64,000 bases of DNA from Streptomyces sp. P9-A2. Lineage in GTDB: Bacteria > Actinomycetota > Actinomycetes > Streptomycetales > Streptomycetaceae. This document shows positions 18,114 to 27,672 of the stretch, one piece after another. The DNA is taken from NCBI RefSeq assembly GCF_036634175.1, contig NZ_JAZIFX010000001.1, positions 6,572,001-6,636,000 of the forward strand, in the 5' to 3' direction. The notes under the pieces are model-generated. The model was given only the letters and a program-made list of their open reading frames with translations. It did not search any database and was not told the DNA's origin. The stretch's first letter is position 1. Each line of letters begins with the position of its first letter. The position numbers and the translations under genes are program-made.

Positions 18114-19063
18114 GGTGCCCCCTGGAGGAAGTCACGGATACGGTCGCCCAGTTCGGCCGCGGCGTCCTCCATCACGAAGTGCCCGGCGTCGGGGAAGCGG
18201 TGAATGCCGGCATGGGGGTACCGGCGGGCCCATTCCTCCAGTACGGCCGGGGTGAAGACGGGATCGCGCATGCCCCAGCCGACGAGCAGGGGCAGTTCCG
18301 ACAGGCCGGCCCCGCCACTGGGAGGTTCGAGCAGCCGCCACGCGGGGTCCGCGGGTCCGCGGGGGATCGCGCGGACGGCGTCGGTGACCGCCCGGCGCTC
18401 GGCGCGGCGGGCGGTCGGCCGGAGAAGGGCCCGGCGCTCGGCCGGGAGCAGCGGGCGGTGGACTCCGGCGCGCACGGCGGTACGGGCGAACGCGTTGGTG
18501 GCGTGGACGAATGCGGCGGCCGGCCGGTGGTCGCGGATCCAGCGCAGGTGGAACGGCAGCCGGAAGCCGTCCGGGAAGGGGAAGGCCACGGTGTTGCAGA
18601 CGACCAGCCGGGCCACCACGCCCGGGTTCCGCAGGGCCCAGGCGGCGCCGAGCGGACCGCCCCAGTCGTGCAGGACGAACGTCCAGCCCCGCTCGGGCAG
18701 TCCCTCGTCCCGCACCAGGTGGCGGTGGAGGATGTCCAGGTTCTCCAGCTGGGCCTCGTAGGGGTCGGGGACCCCGTCCGCCGGCCGCAGGTGCCGGGAC
18801 AGCCCGAAGCCCGGCAGGTCGGGTGCCAGGCAGCGGGCGTGCGGGGAGAGCCGGTGCAGCAGCTTGCGCCAGACGTAGCTCCACGACGGGTTGCCGTGCA
18901 GGAACAGCACCGGCTGCCCGGAGCCGAGGTCGAGGTAGTGCTGTCCGGTGACCGGCACCCGCCGCCAGTGCCGGGGCGCGGGATAGCCCGGCATCAGCCG
19001 TTCCAGTACGGCGGAGCGCGGTGCCGGGTCGAGGGCCGGGGCGTGGCCGGCTCGTGCGGTCAC
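18110..19063 (-). CDS. oleB: OleB-like beta-lactone decarboxylase (haloalkane-dehalogenase-like alpha/beta hydrolase)
   Basis: This 317-residue protein has the oxyanion motif HGNPSW (residues 56-61), nucleophile Asp133 in LHDWGGP, acid Asp267 in RDPVF and His295 in AGHFVMED. That is the Asp-type triad of OleB and the haloalkane dehalogenases. OleB removes CO2 from a cis-beta-lactone to give a cis-olefin. I chose the GTG at 19063 because it forms a GTGA overlap with the oleA stop. The longer frame starting at 19222 would overlap oleA by 163 bp and adds non-family sequence. Confidence 0.82.
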   Translation of the reverse strand: MTARAGHAPALDPAPRSAVLERLMPGYPAPRHWRRVPVTGQHYLDLGSGQPVLFLHGNPSWSYVWRKLLHRLSPHARCLAPDLPGFGLSRHLRPADGVPDPYEAQLENLDILHRHLVRDEGLPERGWTFVLHDWGGPLGAAWALRNPGVVARLVVCNTVAFPFPDGFRLPFHLRWIRDHRPAAAFVHATNAFARTAVRAGVHRPLLPAERRALLRPTARRAERRAVTDAVRAIPRGPADPAWRLLEPPSGGAGLSELPLLVGWGMRDPVFTPAVLEEWARRYPHAGIHRFPDAGHFVMEDAAAELGDRIRDFLQGAP

Positions 19064-20184
19064 CACCGGACGAGAGCCAGGCCGAAGCTGAAACCACTGG
19101 CCAGGCCGATCATCGCCACCAGGTCCCCGCTCTCGATGCGGTCGGCCTCCCGTGCCTTGACCAGTTGCAGGGGGAGGGAGGCCGCCGCGCAGTTCCCGTG
19201 CTCGGCCACCGCGGGCAGGCACCGGTCCTCGGGGAGGGAGAACAAGTCGATCACCTCGCGGTACTGCGGCATGGCGATCTGGTGGAAGGCGATGAAGGCG
19301 AAGGCGCCGGCGCGCGCCGCTTCGAGTTCCTCCCCGGCGGTGTCCAGGATGCGGGGGAGTACGTCGAGGGCACCCTGACGCAGGTCCCCGTTCAGGCGCA
19401 GGGTGGTGTGGTCGTCGTGGACGGAGAGGTGGTGCATGCTGCCTCCACCGGCCACGGTGCAGGCTTCCCAGGCGGCGGAGTTGCTGACGAACCGCAGGGC
19501 CAGGATGCCCGGATCGTCCTCACCCGCGGGGCCGGCGGTGAGCACCATCGCGGCACCGGCGTCGGAGGCGGTGTAGCCGGGCAGGGCCCGCAGCAGATCC
19601 TCCCGGTCGGGGGCGTGCCAGCGGGTGGCCAGGGTGGAGGGCTCACCGCAGGCGATGAGAACCGTGCGGTAGCGGCCGGTCTCGATGAACGACGCGGCCA
19701 CCTCCATGGCGTTGAGAAAGCTGTTGCAGGCGTTCTTGACGTCGAACACCGGGCAGGAGGCGCCCAGTTTGGTGGCCACGAGGTGGGCCGTGGCGGGTTC
19801 GACCAGATCCTGCGAGGTCGAGGCGAACAGCAGCAGACCGACGTCGCCGATCTTCAGGCCGGCCTCGCCGAGCGCGCTGCGGGCGGCCGCCACGGCGAGG
19901 TCGGAGGCGTTCTCGCCGTCCTCGTGCACATGGACCCCGCGCACACCGGTGAGATCCTCCAGCAGACCGGGCGGCGGGGCGTACCCACCGGTCTCGGTGA
20001 TCTTGACGCGGATCTCGTCCAAGGTCCGGTAACGGGACGGCAGATGAGCGGAAACGGCGGCGATGCGGGCACGGAGGGCTTCGGGCACCGCGTCACCGTA
20101 GCGGCGTCGCGGCCGCCACCGGGTCGGAATGCCGTCTGCGCGGCGGTCTCCACCCCAACGAGTGATTCCCATTGGCTTTTTCAT
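19060..20184 (-). CDS. oleA: OleA-like head-to-head acyl-condensing thiolase-fold enzyme
   Basis: This 374-residue KAS III/thiolase-fold protein has Cys153 in KNACNSFLN, His301 in AFHQIAMPQY and Asn331 in EHGNCAAASLP. It also has Glu129 in LVEPATAHLVA, the same context as the OleA-specific Glu117 (HEPATA) of X. campestris. OleA joins two activated acyl chains by non-decarboxylative Claisen condensation into a 2-alkyl-3-oxo acid. Relative to OleA (about 340 residues) it has an Arg-rich N-terminal extension of about 30 residues. A GTG at 20088 would remove it, but the ATG at 20184 has a good AAAAGGG upstream. It is the first gene of the operon and is divergent from the PKS. LstA/LstB of lipstatin are also in this family. 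Confidence 0.82.
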   Translation of the reverse strand: MKKPMGITRWGGDRRADGIPTRWRPRRRYGDAVPEALRARIAAVSAHLPSRYRTLDEIRVKITETGGYAPPPGLLEDLTGVRGVHVHEDGENASDLAVAAARSALGEAGLKIGDVGLLLFASTSQDLVEPATAHLVATKLGASCPVFDVKNACNSFLNAMEVAASFIETGRYRTVLIACGEPSTLATRWHAPDREDLLRALPGYTASDAGAAMVLTAGPAGEDDPGILALRFVSNSAAWEACTVAGGGSMHHLSVHDDHTTLRLNGDLRQGALDVLPRILDTAGEELEAARAGAFAFIAFHQIAMPQYREVIDLFSLPEDRCLPAVAEHGNCAAASLPLQLVKAREADRIESGDLVAMIGLASGFSFGLALVRW

Positions 20185-20249
20185 CTCTTGACCCTTTTCA
20201 ATCCGCAGCGGAGACCTGCAACCGGCGTGAAGAAGCGGGGGACTTGACG
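20185..20249. promoter_or_regulatory. Divergent promoter region between oleA and the PKS
   Basis: The 65 bp between the two start codons must carry both start signals. The minus side has an AAAAGGG Shine-Dalgarno candidate and the plus side AAGCGGGGG. The stretch has a lower GC content than its surroundings. No palindromic operator is evident. The layout suggests the two transcripts are co-regulated. Confidence 0.5.
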
Positions 20250-23200
20250 ATGCAGCAGCTTGAACGGGCCGTGGCGGTGGTGGGCGTGGGCTGCCGGCTC
20301 CCCGGAGGCATCACGGACCTGGACGGGCTGTGGTCCGTACTGCGCGACGGACGGGACATGGTCGGTGAGATGCCCGCCGACCGGCTGCCCCGGGACCGGA
20401 CGGTCGATCCGGGGACCGTACGGCCCGGCCGCAGCTACACCGCCGCCGGCGGCTTCCTGACGGACGTCGCCTCGTTCGACGCCGCCTACTTCGGCATGTC
20501 ACCGGCGGAGGCCCGGCACATCGACCCGCAGCAGCGGCTGCTGCTGGAGATGGCCGCCGAGGCACTGGACGACGCCGCCCTTCCCGCCGAGTCGCTGGCC
20601 GGGTCGGACACCTGCGTGTACGTGGGCGTCTCCGACCCCGGCTACGGCGTGAACCTGTCGATGATGCAGGACCACACGAGCCCGCACACCATGCCCGGCG
20701 CCACCCTGTCCATCACGGCGAACCGGCTGTCGTACGCCTTCGACCTGCGCGGGCCGAGCATGGCCGTCGACACGGCCTGCTCCTCCGCCCTGGTCGCCCT
20801 GGACCGGGCCTGCCGCACCCTGCGCGAGGGCGTCGGCCGCGTCGCCCTGGCCGGCGGCATCAACGTGCTGTCCAACCCCTACTCCTTCGCCGGGTTCTCC
20901 TACGCGGGCATGCTGTCCCGGCGCGGGCGCTGCGCGGCGTTCTCCGCCGACGCCGACGGCTTCGTCCGCGCCGAGGGCGGCGCGGTGCTCGTCCTCAAGC
21001 GCCTCACGGACGCGGTGGCGGACGGCGACCGCGTCCACGCCGTGCTGGCCGCCACCGGCAACAACACCGACGGCCGCAGCACCGGCATGATCGTGCCCAG
21101 CGCCGAGACCCAGGAGGCGCTGCTGCACACGGTCTACGCGGAGGCCGGGATCGACGCGGACGACCTGGTCTACGTCGAGGCCCACGGCACCGGCACCCAG
21201 GTCGGGGACCCGGCGGAGGCCGAGGCCATCGGCCGGGCGCTGGGCCGGCGCCGCCGCGGCGCCCCGCTGCCGATCGGCTCGGTGAAGTCGAACCTCGGCC
21301 ACCTGGAGCCCGCCTCCGGAATGGCCGGCCTGCTCAAGGCCATCCTGGTGCTGCGCCACCGGCTGGTCCCGGCGTCCCTGCACGCCCTTCCCCTCAACCC
21401 CCGGATCGACTTCGACGGCCTGGGACTGGCCCCCGCCGTCGACCCCGTCCCGCTGGACCCGGGGGAGCGGGCCGCCGTGGGAGTGAGCGCCTTCGGCTTC
21501 GGCGGAGCCAACGCCCACGCCGTCGTCACCCCGCCCCCCGCCCCCCGGCAGCCCGAGCCGCGGCCGGTGCCGGACGGGCGCCCGCTGCCCCTGGTCGTCT
21601 CCGCGCGGTCGGCCAAGGCGCTGAAGCAGATGACCACCCGCATGGCGGAGCGGCTGCGGGACACGCGACCCGACGAGTTCTACGACCTGGCCCACACCAG
21701 CACCGTGCGGCGCACCGCGCATCCGCACCGCGCCGCCGTACTGGCCGCCGACCCGCAGGACGCCGCCCGGCAGCTGGACCGGCTGACGGCAGGGGAGCCC
21801 GCCCGAGGGGCCACGGTGCGCACCGGCGGGCGGGACGGGACCGCGTTCGTGTTCTCCGGCAACGCCTCCCAGTGGCCGGGCATGGCCGCCGACCTGCTGT
21901 CGGGCGAACCGGCCTTCCGCCGGGCCGTCGAGGAGGCCGACGCGGCCCTGGCACCCCACCTGGGCTGGTCGGTGGGCAAGGAACTGGCCCGCCCGTCCCC
22001 CCGGAAGTGGCAGCGCACCGAGGTGGCCCAGCCGGCCCTGTTCGCCGTCCAGGTGGGGCTGACCGCACTGCTGGCCTCGTACGGGGTGCGGCCGGACGCG
22101 GTGACCGGGCACAGCGTCGGAGAGGTCGCCGCCGCCCACGCCGCCGGGGCCCTGACCCTGGAACAGGCGGCGCTGGTGATCGCCGAGCGCAGCCGCACCC
22201 AGGGCGCCACGGCGGGCCGGGGCCGCATGGCCGCCGTCGGCCTGCCCGAGGACCGGGCGCGCGAGGAACTGCTCCGCCACGACGGGGCACTGGAGATCGC
22301 GGGGATCAACAGCGAGAGCGACGTGACCGTCGCCGGTGACGCCGACGCGCTGGCGGCCTGGGGCACCGAACTGACCGGCCGCGGCGTCTTCTTCCGCGAA
22401 CTGGACCTGGACTACGCCTTCCACAGCCGGGCCATGGACCCCATCAGGGAGCCGCTGCTCGCCGCACTCGACGGGCTCGAACCCGCCCCGGCCCGGATCC
22501 CGTTCGTCTCCACCGTCACCGGCACCCCGCTGAACGGGCCGGAACTCGACGCCGAGTACTGGTGGCGCAACATCCGCGAGCGCGTCCGGTTCGCCGAGGC
22601 CGCCGCCCACCTCGCCGCCGAGCACGCCGGCGTCCTGGTCGAGATCGGACCGCACCCGGTGCTGCGCCCCTATCTGCGTCGCACCGGAGCCACCTGCGTC
22701 GCCACCCTGCACCGCGACGGGGACGGCCCCCGCGAGACCGCGGCGGCCGCCGCCGCCGTACTCGCCGCCGGCACCGCGACCGACTGGCGGCACCACTTCC
22801 CCCGGCCGGGCCGGGTGGTCGACCTGCCCGCCTACGCGTGGCAGCACGAACGGCACTGGCACGGCACCGCGCAGGACCTGGTCGCGCACACCAGCGGCAG
22901 CGGCCTGCTGGACCACCCCCTGGTGGGCGAGCGGATGCCCGCCCCGCACCCCGTGTGGCACGGCACCGTCGAACCGCAACTGGTGCCCTGGCTGGGCGAC
23001 CACAGAATCGGCGACGACGTTCTCATGCCGGCCGCCGCCTACGTGGAGATGGCACTGAGCGCCGGCCGGCGGGCCATGGACCGACCGGTCGAAGTACGGC
23101 ACCTGGAGATCGGACGCCCGCTGTCCGTGCCGTGGCCGGACCCGACGCCGGTCGCCCTGCAGACCGCGGTCACCCCCGACGACGGCGCCCTGACCATCAG

Positions 23201-26200
23201 CGTCCGCGAGGAACACGGCGGGGAGTGCCGGCCCGTCGTACGCGCCCAGGTCCGCACCCTGCTCGGCACGGCACCGGACCCGCTCGACGTCGACGCGCTC
23301 CGGGCACGCTGCGACCGGAGCGTCGACGGCCCGGACTTCTACCGGACGTGCCACGGCATCGGCCTGAACTGCGGACCGGACTTCCAGCTCATCGACCGCA
23401 TCGACGCCGGCGACGGCGAGGTGCTGCTCTCCTACCGGCTGGAGCACACCGCCGACGCCTACACCGCCCACCCGGTCCTGCTCGACGCGCCGCTGCAGGC
23501 CACCGTGGCCCTCGCCGGGGCGGAGGCGGAATCCGCCGCGTTCCTGCCGACCGTGTTCGGGGCCGTACGCGTGTGGCGCACCCCCGCGCCCACCGGCGTC
23601 GTGCACCTGCGCCGGCGCAGCCGCAGCGCCCACGAGATGTGCTGGGACATCACCTACGCCGACACGGACGGCACGGTCACCGTCGAGATCGACGGCTGCC
23701 GCACCCGCCGCGGCCACATGAGCCGGCGCACCCCGCTGACCGTCCAGCGCACCGTGCTCCGGGCCGCCCCCCACCGGGCGGCCCCCGCCCCGCCCTCTCC
23801 GCTTCCCGCGCCCACCGAGGTCGCGCGCGCGGCCGAGCCGCGGATCGCCGCCGCACGCGCCACCCTGGACGACAGCGGCCACCGCCGGTTCACCGCCGCC
23901 GCCGAACAGGCCGGAGCCCACTGCTGGGCCGAGACGCTGCGCGGTCTCCTCACCGACCCCGCGGCCCCGTTCTCGATGAGCGACCTGGTGACCGGGGGCC
24001 TGCAGCCCCGGCACCGGCGGCTCGCACGGCTGATGCTGCCCCTGCTGACCGAACACGGCCTCGCCCGGCCGACCGGGGAGACCTGGCGGCTGACCGGCGC
24101 CGACATGTGCGCCGAGGCGCGCTTGCGCGCCCTGGTGGAGGACCATCCCGCGTACGGCGCCGAGACGCTGCTCCTCAACCGGCACCTGCGCCGGCTGCCC
24201 GACGTGGTGCGAGGACGCGCCGACGCGCGCGAACTCCTGCCGGCCGGGGACAGCGCCCACGAGCAACTCCACGAGACCGGCCCGGCCCACCGCTTCGCCC
24301 ACCGCACCGTGCAAGCGCTGCTCGGCGACATCGTCGCCCGCTGGCCCGCCGACCGTCCGCTGCGGGTCCTGGAATTCGGCGCGACCACCACCGCCCTGAC
24401 GGCCGCGGCCCTGCCCGTACTGCCGGCCGACCGGACCCGCTACACCTGCGCCGCCACCACCGGCGGCGGTCTCACCCGCGCCGAACACCGTTTCGCCGCC
24501 CACGACTTCGTCGACCACCGCGTCCTGGACCCGGACGCCGACCTGACCGGCCAGGGCCTGCCGCGAGGCGGCTTCGACCTCGTCCTCGCGGGCGACGCCC
24601 TGCACGCCACCACCGACCTGGCCGCCACCCTGCGCCGACTGCACACCGTGCTGGCCCCCGGCGGACACCTGCTGGCCACCGAACCGCACCACGCCGGGCT
24701 CCAGGCCCTGCTGTCCGGCACGCTGAACGACTTCTGGGAGCGCGGCGACCACGGCCTGCGCCCGGCGTGCCGCATCCTCCCCCGCGACCGGTGGGCGCCG
24801 CTGCTGCGGCAGTGCGGCTTCTCCGGTGTGGCGCAGACCGGGCCCGAGGACCGCTCCGTCCTCCTCGCCGCCGCGGACCACGACCCCGGGCCGGACGCCG
24901 AACCCCCGCGGACGGTTCCCGGCGCCGCCTGGGTGATCGCCGTCGAGGACGACACCGAGACGGCGACCGCACGCGCACTGGCCGCCCACCTCGGGAAGGC
25001 CACCGTCGTCACCGCGCCCGACGAGGCCACCGCCTGGCACGGGACGCTGCCCACGGACTCCGATCCGCATGTCGTCCTGCTGCTCGCCGAACCCGGCCCG
25101 CACGACACCGTCACGCGGACCACCCGCCGGGCGGCCCTCCTGCGCTCCCTCGCCGCCGCCTGCGACGGCCTGAAGGGCGGTACGAGCCCCCGGGTCTGGC
25201 TCGTCACCCGCCCGACCGGCCTCTTTCCCGCCCCGGAGCGGCCGTCCCACCCGGTCGACGCGGCCGTCTGGGCGGCCTGCCGCACCCTCGCCAACGAGCG
25301 TCCCGACCTGCGCCTGCGACGCCTGTCGTGCCACCGCACCACGGACGCCAGCACCGACGCCCGCCGCCTGGCCGGAGAACTCCTCACCCCCGACGACGAC
25401 CCGAACGCCCAGGAGGACGAGATCGTCCTGACCGCCCGGGGCCGGTTCGTCCCCCGGCACCTCCAGCACCCGGCGGACGAACCGCCCGCTGTCCCCGCCG
25501 GCACGCCGTACATCCTCGAAGCCCGCGACCCCGGCCTGCGCCGGCGGCTGATCTGGCGGCAGACGGACCTGCGCGAACCCGGGCCGGGCGAGGTGGCCCT
25601 CGAGATGCGGGCCGTGGCCCTGAACTACCGCGACCCCATGCGGGCCAACGGCCTGCTGCCGCCCGAGGCGGTGGAGAACAGCCCGCTCGGCCGCGGACTG
25701 GGCACCGACGGCGCCGGCATCGTGCGCGCCGTGGGACCGGGCGTACGGGACCTGAAGCCCGGCGACCGGGTGTGCGGCCTGGTGCCCGCCGCCCTCGCGT
25801 CCCACGCGACGACCTCCGCCTCCGCCGTCGTCCGCATCCCCGACGGGCTGGGCTTCACGGAAGCGGCGACCTTCCCCGTCGCCTTCCTGACCGTCCACCG
25901 GACCCTGGTCGACCAGGCCCGCCTCGGTCGCGGGGAGACCGTGCTCGTGCACGGCGGAGCCGGGGCGGTGGGCCTGGCCGTCCTGCAGTGCGCCCGCCGT
26001 CAGGGCGCCCGCGTCATCGCCACCGCCGGCACGGAGACCAAACGGGACCTGCTGCGCACACTCGGAGCCGAGCACGTGCTCGACTCCCGCGGCCTGGACT
26101 TCGTCCCCCGGGTACGGGAGCTGACCGGCGGCCGGGGTGTGGACGTCCTGGTGAACTCCCTCAGCGGTGAGGCCATCGCCCAGGGCCTCGACCTGCTGCG

Positions 26201-27620
26201 CCCCAACGGCCGCTTCATCGAGCTCGGCAAGAGGGACATCTTCCTCAACAACCCGATCACGCTGCGCCCGTTCGACCGCAGCCTCACCTTCATCGGCTTC
26301 AACCTCGACGCCGTCGTCGACTGCCCGGAACTGGGACCCCGTCTCCTCGCGGACTTCGAGGCGGAGGCCGCCTCCGGCACCTACCGGCCGCTGCCCCACA
26401 CGGTCCACCCCGCCGCCCGGGTCGAGGAGGCCTTCCACCTCCTGCAGCACTCCCGGCACACCGGCAAGGTCGTCGTCACCTTCGACCCCCTGGACGAACC
26501 CGTCCCCGTGGAGCCCGCACCCGGCACCCTGCGCCTCGACGGCGAGGGCACCTACCTGATCACCGGCGGACCGAGCGGACTCGGCGCCGCCACCGCCCGC
26601 CTGCTGGCCGACCGCGGGGCCCGGCACCTGGCCCTGCTCTCCCGCAGCGGACCCGACGCCCCCGAGGCGCCCGCCCTGCTCCGGGAACTCGCCGACCGCG
26701 GAGTGCACGCCACCGCCCACGCCGCCGACGTCACCGACGAAGCCGCGCTGCGCCGGGTCATCGACGCCGTGGACGCCACCGGGCACCCCCTGCGCGGCGT
26801 GGTGCACGCGGCGATGCACATGGACGACGCGGTGCTGGCCGACCTCACCGAAGACCGGTTCGCCGCCGTACTGGCACCCAAGGCGGCGGGCGCGGCCCTG
26901 CTGGACCGCCTCACCGCCGACCGTGACCTGGACCTGTTCCTCACCTACTCGTCCGTCTCCGCCTGCATCGGCAACCCGGGGCAGGCCGCCTACGCGGCGG
27001 CCAACGCCTACCTGGAAGCCCTCACCCGGGCCCGGCGCGACGCCGGCCGGACGGGGACGGCACTGGCCTGGGGACCGGTCGGTGAAACCGGTTATGTCGC
27101 CCGCAGCGGCATGGGCCCCGCCATGACCGGACGCGGTCTCGAGCTGCTCAGCCCCGCCGAGGTCCTGACCACCGCCGACCGGCTGTCGGCCGCCGGCGCC
27201 GATGTCGCCGGAGCGGGCCGCTACCGCTGGGGAGCCGCACGCCATCTGCTGCCCGCCCTGGCCACCCCCCGGTTCGCCCCGCTGGCCCCGGAGTCCTCCG
27301 CGGTCTCCCCGGACGCCCGCAACGAACTCCTGAGCACGCTGGCGGACCTCTCGGCGGACGAGGCGGTGCACAAGATCACCGAGACGGTCGCGCAGCTCCT
27401 CGCGGGTGTCCTGCAGACCGATCCGGCCGACCTGGACCCCACGCTCAACGTCACCGACTTCGGGCTGGACTCGCTGCTGGGGATGCAGTTCCTGGTCCGG
27501 GCGAGGGATCTCTTCGACATCCGTCTCGGACCGGCCGACCTGGCCACCGGACGCACCCTGACCCATTTCGCCCGCCTGGTCCACCAGCGACTGGGACCGG
27601 GTACCGGCGAGCAGGAGTAG
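20250..27620 (+). CDS. Single-module highly reducing type I PKS (KS-AT-DH-degenerate MT-ER-KR-ACP)
   Basis: This 2,456-residue protein is one complete module. KS is at about 7-425 (Cys177 in DTACSS, His near 312 in HGTGTQVGD, His near 351 in NLGHLE). AT is at 530-840 (GHSVGE near 621; substrate box YAFHS, intermediate between malonyl HAFH and methylmalonyl YASH). DH is at 885-1155 (His near 918 in GDHRIGDDVLMP; HPVLLDA near 1077). A methyltransferase-like domain at 1205-1540 has VLEFGATTTAL instead of a Gly-rich SAM loop. Then come ER at 1775-2076 (VHGGAGAVGLAV), KR at 2100-2335 (TGGPSGLGAATA; YSSVS; AAYAAANAY) and ACP at 2370-2445 (LDSLLG). There is no thioesterase. The layout matches iterative highly reducing enzymes, so it probably builds a saturated, possibly branched chain. 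I prefer the ATG at 20250 to the TTG at 20172, which overlaps oleA. Confidence 0.9.
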   Translation: MQQLERAVAVVGVGCRLPGGITDLDGLWSVLRDGRDMVGEMPADRLPRDRTVDPGTVRPGRSYTAAGGFLTDVASFDAAYFGMSPAEARHIDPQQRLLLEMAAEALDDAALPAESLAGSDTCVYVGVSDPGYGVNLSMMQDHTSPHTMPGATLSITANRLSYAFDLRGPSMAVDTACSSALVALDRACRTLREGVGRVALAGGINVLSNPYSFAGFSYAGMLSRRGRCAAFSADADGFVRAEGGAVLVLKRLTDAVADGDRVHAVLAATGNNTDGRSTGMIVPSAETQEALLHTVYAEAGIDADDLVYVEAHGTGTQVGDPAEAEAIGRALGRRRRGAPLPIGSVKSNLGHLEPASGMAGLLKAILVLRHRLVPASLHALPLNPRIDFDGLGLAPAVDPVPLDPGERAAVGVSAFGFGGANAHAVVTPPPAPRQPEPRPVPDGRPLPLVVSARSAKALKQMTTRMAERLRDTRPDEFYDLAHTSTVRRTAHPHRAAVLAADPQDAARQLDRLTAGEPARGATVRTGGRDGTAFVFSGNASQWPGMAADLLSGEPAFRRAVEEADAALAPHLGWSVGKELARPSPRKWQRTEVAQPALFAVQVGLTALLASYGVRPDAVTGHSVGEVAAAHAAGALTLEQAALVIAERSRTQGATAGRGRMAAVGLPEDRAREELLRHDGALEIAGINSESDVTVAGDADALAAWGTELTGRGVFFRELDLDYAFHSRAMDPIREPLLAALDGLEPAPARIPFVSTVTGTPLNGPELDAEYWWRNIRERVRFAEAAAHLAAEHAGVLVEIGPHPVLRPYLRRTGATCVATLHRDGDGPRETAAAAAAVLAAGTATDWRHHFPRPGRVVDLPAYAWQHERHWHGTAQDLVAHTSGSGLLDHPLVGERMPAPHPVWHGTVEPQLVPWLGDHRIGDDVLMPAAAYVEMALSAGRRAMDRPVEVRHLEIGRPLSVPWPDPTPVALQTAVTPDDGALTISVREEHGGECRPVVRAQVRTLLGTAPDPLDVDALRARCDRSVDGPDFYRTCHGIGLNCGPDFQLIDRIDAGDGEVLLSYRLEHTADAYTAHPVLLDAPLQATVALAGAEAESAAFLPTVFGAVRVWRTPAPTGVVHLRRRSRSAHEMCWDITYADTDGTVTVEIDGCRTRRGHMSRRTPLTVQRTVLRAAPHRAAPAPPSPLPAPTEVARAAEPRIAAARATLDDSGHRRFTAAAEQAGAHCWAETLRGLLTDPAAPFSMSDLVTGGLQPRHRRLARLMLPLLTEHGLARPTGETWRLTGADMCAEARLRALVEDHPAYGAETLLLNRHLRRLPDVVRGRADARELLPAGDSAHEQLHETGPAHRFAHRTVQALLGDIVARWPADRPLRVLEFGATTTALTAAALPVLPADRTRYTCAATTGGGLTRAEHRFAAHDFVDHRVLDPDADLTGQGLPRGGFDLVLAGDALHATTDLAATLRRLHTVLAPGGHLLATEPHHAGLQALLSGTLNDFWERGDHGLRPACRILPRDRWAPLLRQCGFSGVAQTGPEDRSVLLAAADHDPGPDAEPPRTVPGAAWVIAVEDDTETATARALAAHLGKATVVTAPDEATAWHGTLPTDSDPHVVLLLAEPGPHDTVTRTTRRAALLRSLAAACDGLKGGTSPRVWLVTRPTGLFPAPERPSHPVDAAVWAACRTLANERPDLRLRRLSCHRTTDASTDARRLAGELLTPDDDPNAQEDEIVLTARGRFVPRHLQHPADEPPAVPAGTPYILEARDPGLRRRLIWRQTDLREPGPGEVALEMRAVALNYRDPMRANGLLPPEAVENSPLGRGLGTDGAGIVRAVGPGVRDLKPGDRVCGLVPAALASHATTSASAVVRIPDGLGFTEAATFPVAFLTVHRTLVDQARLGRGETVLVHGGAGAVGLAVLQCARRQGARVIATAGTETKRDLLRTLGAEHVLDSRGLDFVPRVRELTGGRGVDVLVNSLSGEAIAQGLDLLRPNGRFIELGKRDIFLNNPITLRPFDRSLTFIGFNLDAVVDCPELGPRLLADFEAEAASGTYRPLPHTVHPAARVEEAFHLLQHSRHTGKVVVTFDPLDEPVPVEPAPGTLRLDGEGTYLITGGPSGLGAATARLLADRGARHLALLSRSGPDAPEAPALLRELADRGVHATAHAADVTDEAALRRVIDAVDATGHPLRGVVHAAMHMDDAVLADLTEDRFAAVLAPKAAGAALLDRLTADRDLDLFLTYSSVSACIGNPGQAAYAAANAYLEALTRARRDAGRTGTALAWGPVGETGYVARSGMGPAMTGRGLELLSPAEVLTTADRLSAAGADVAGAGRYRWGAARHLLPALATPRFAPLAPESSAVSPDARNELLSTLADLSADEAVHKITETVAQLLAGVLQTDPADLDPTLNVTDFGLDSLLGMQFLVRARDLFDIRLGPADLATGRTLTHFARLVHQRLGPGTGEQE

Positions 27621-27627
27621 ACGGAGG

Positions 27628-27672
27628 CCGCCGCCCCGCTGTGCCGGGGGCCCCGGCACAGCGGGGCGGCGG
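27628..27672. terminator. Very strong 22-bp perfect stem after the PKS
   Basis: The arms 27628-27649 and 27651-27672 are exact reverse complements (CCGCCGCCCCGCTG... ) with one central base, so the folded form has a 3-5 nt loop and a stem of about 20 bp. It lies 8 bp after the PKS stop, between convergent genes. Confidence 0.85.

Noticed and set aside
19060..19222. Upstream ATG at 19222 as start of the OleB-like protein
   Set aside because: It would overlap oleA by 163 bp and adds sequence antisense-like to no family. The GTG at 19063 gives the operon's usual 4-bp overlap and a normal family length.
14028..20184. Lipstatin-type cluster as explanation of the ole operon
   Set aside because: OleA, OleC and OleD homologues also occur there, but this operon adds an OleB-type decarboxylase, an ACP, a FabF and a PKS, and lacks the NRPS and formyltransferase expected for lipstatin.
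20499..27659. A 2,386-residue open frame antisense to the PKS
   Set aside because: It arises from the strong third-position GC bias of the PKS gene. The translation is low-complexity Gly/Val/Gln/Arg sequence with no domain, while the opposite strand has a complete PKS module.
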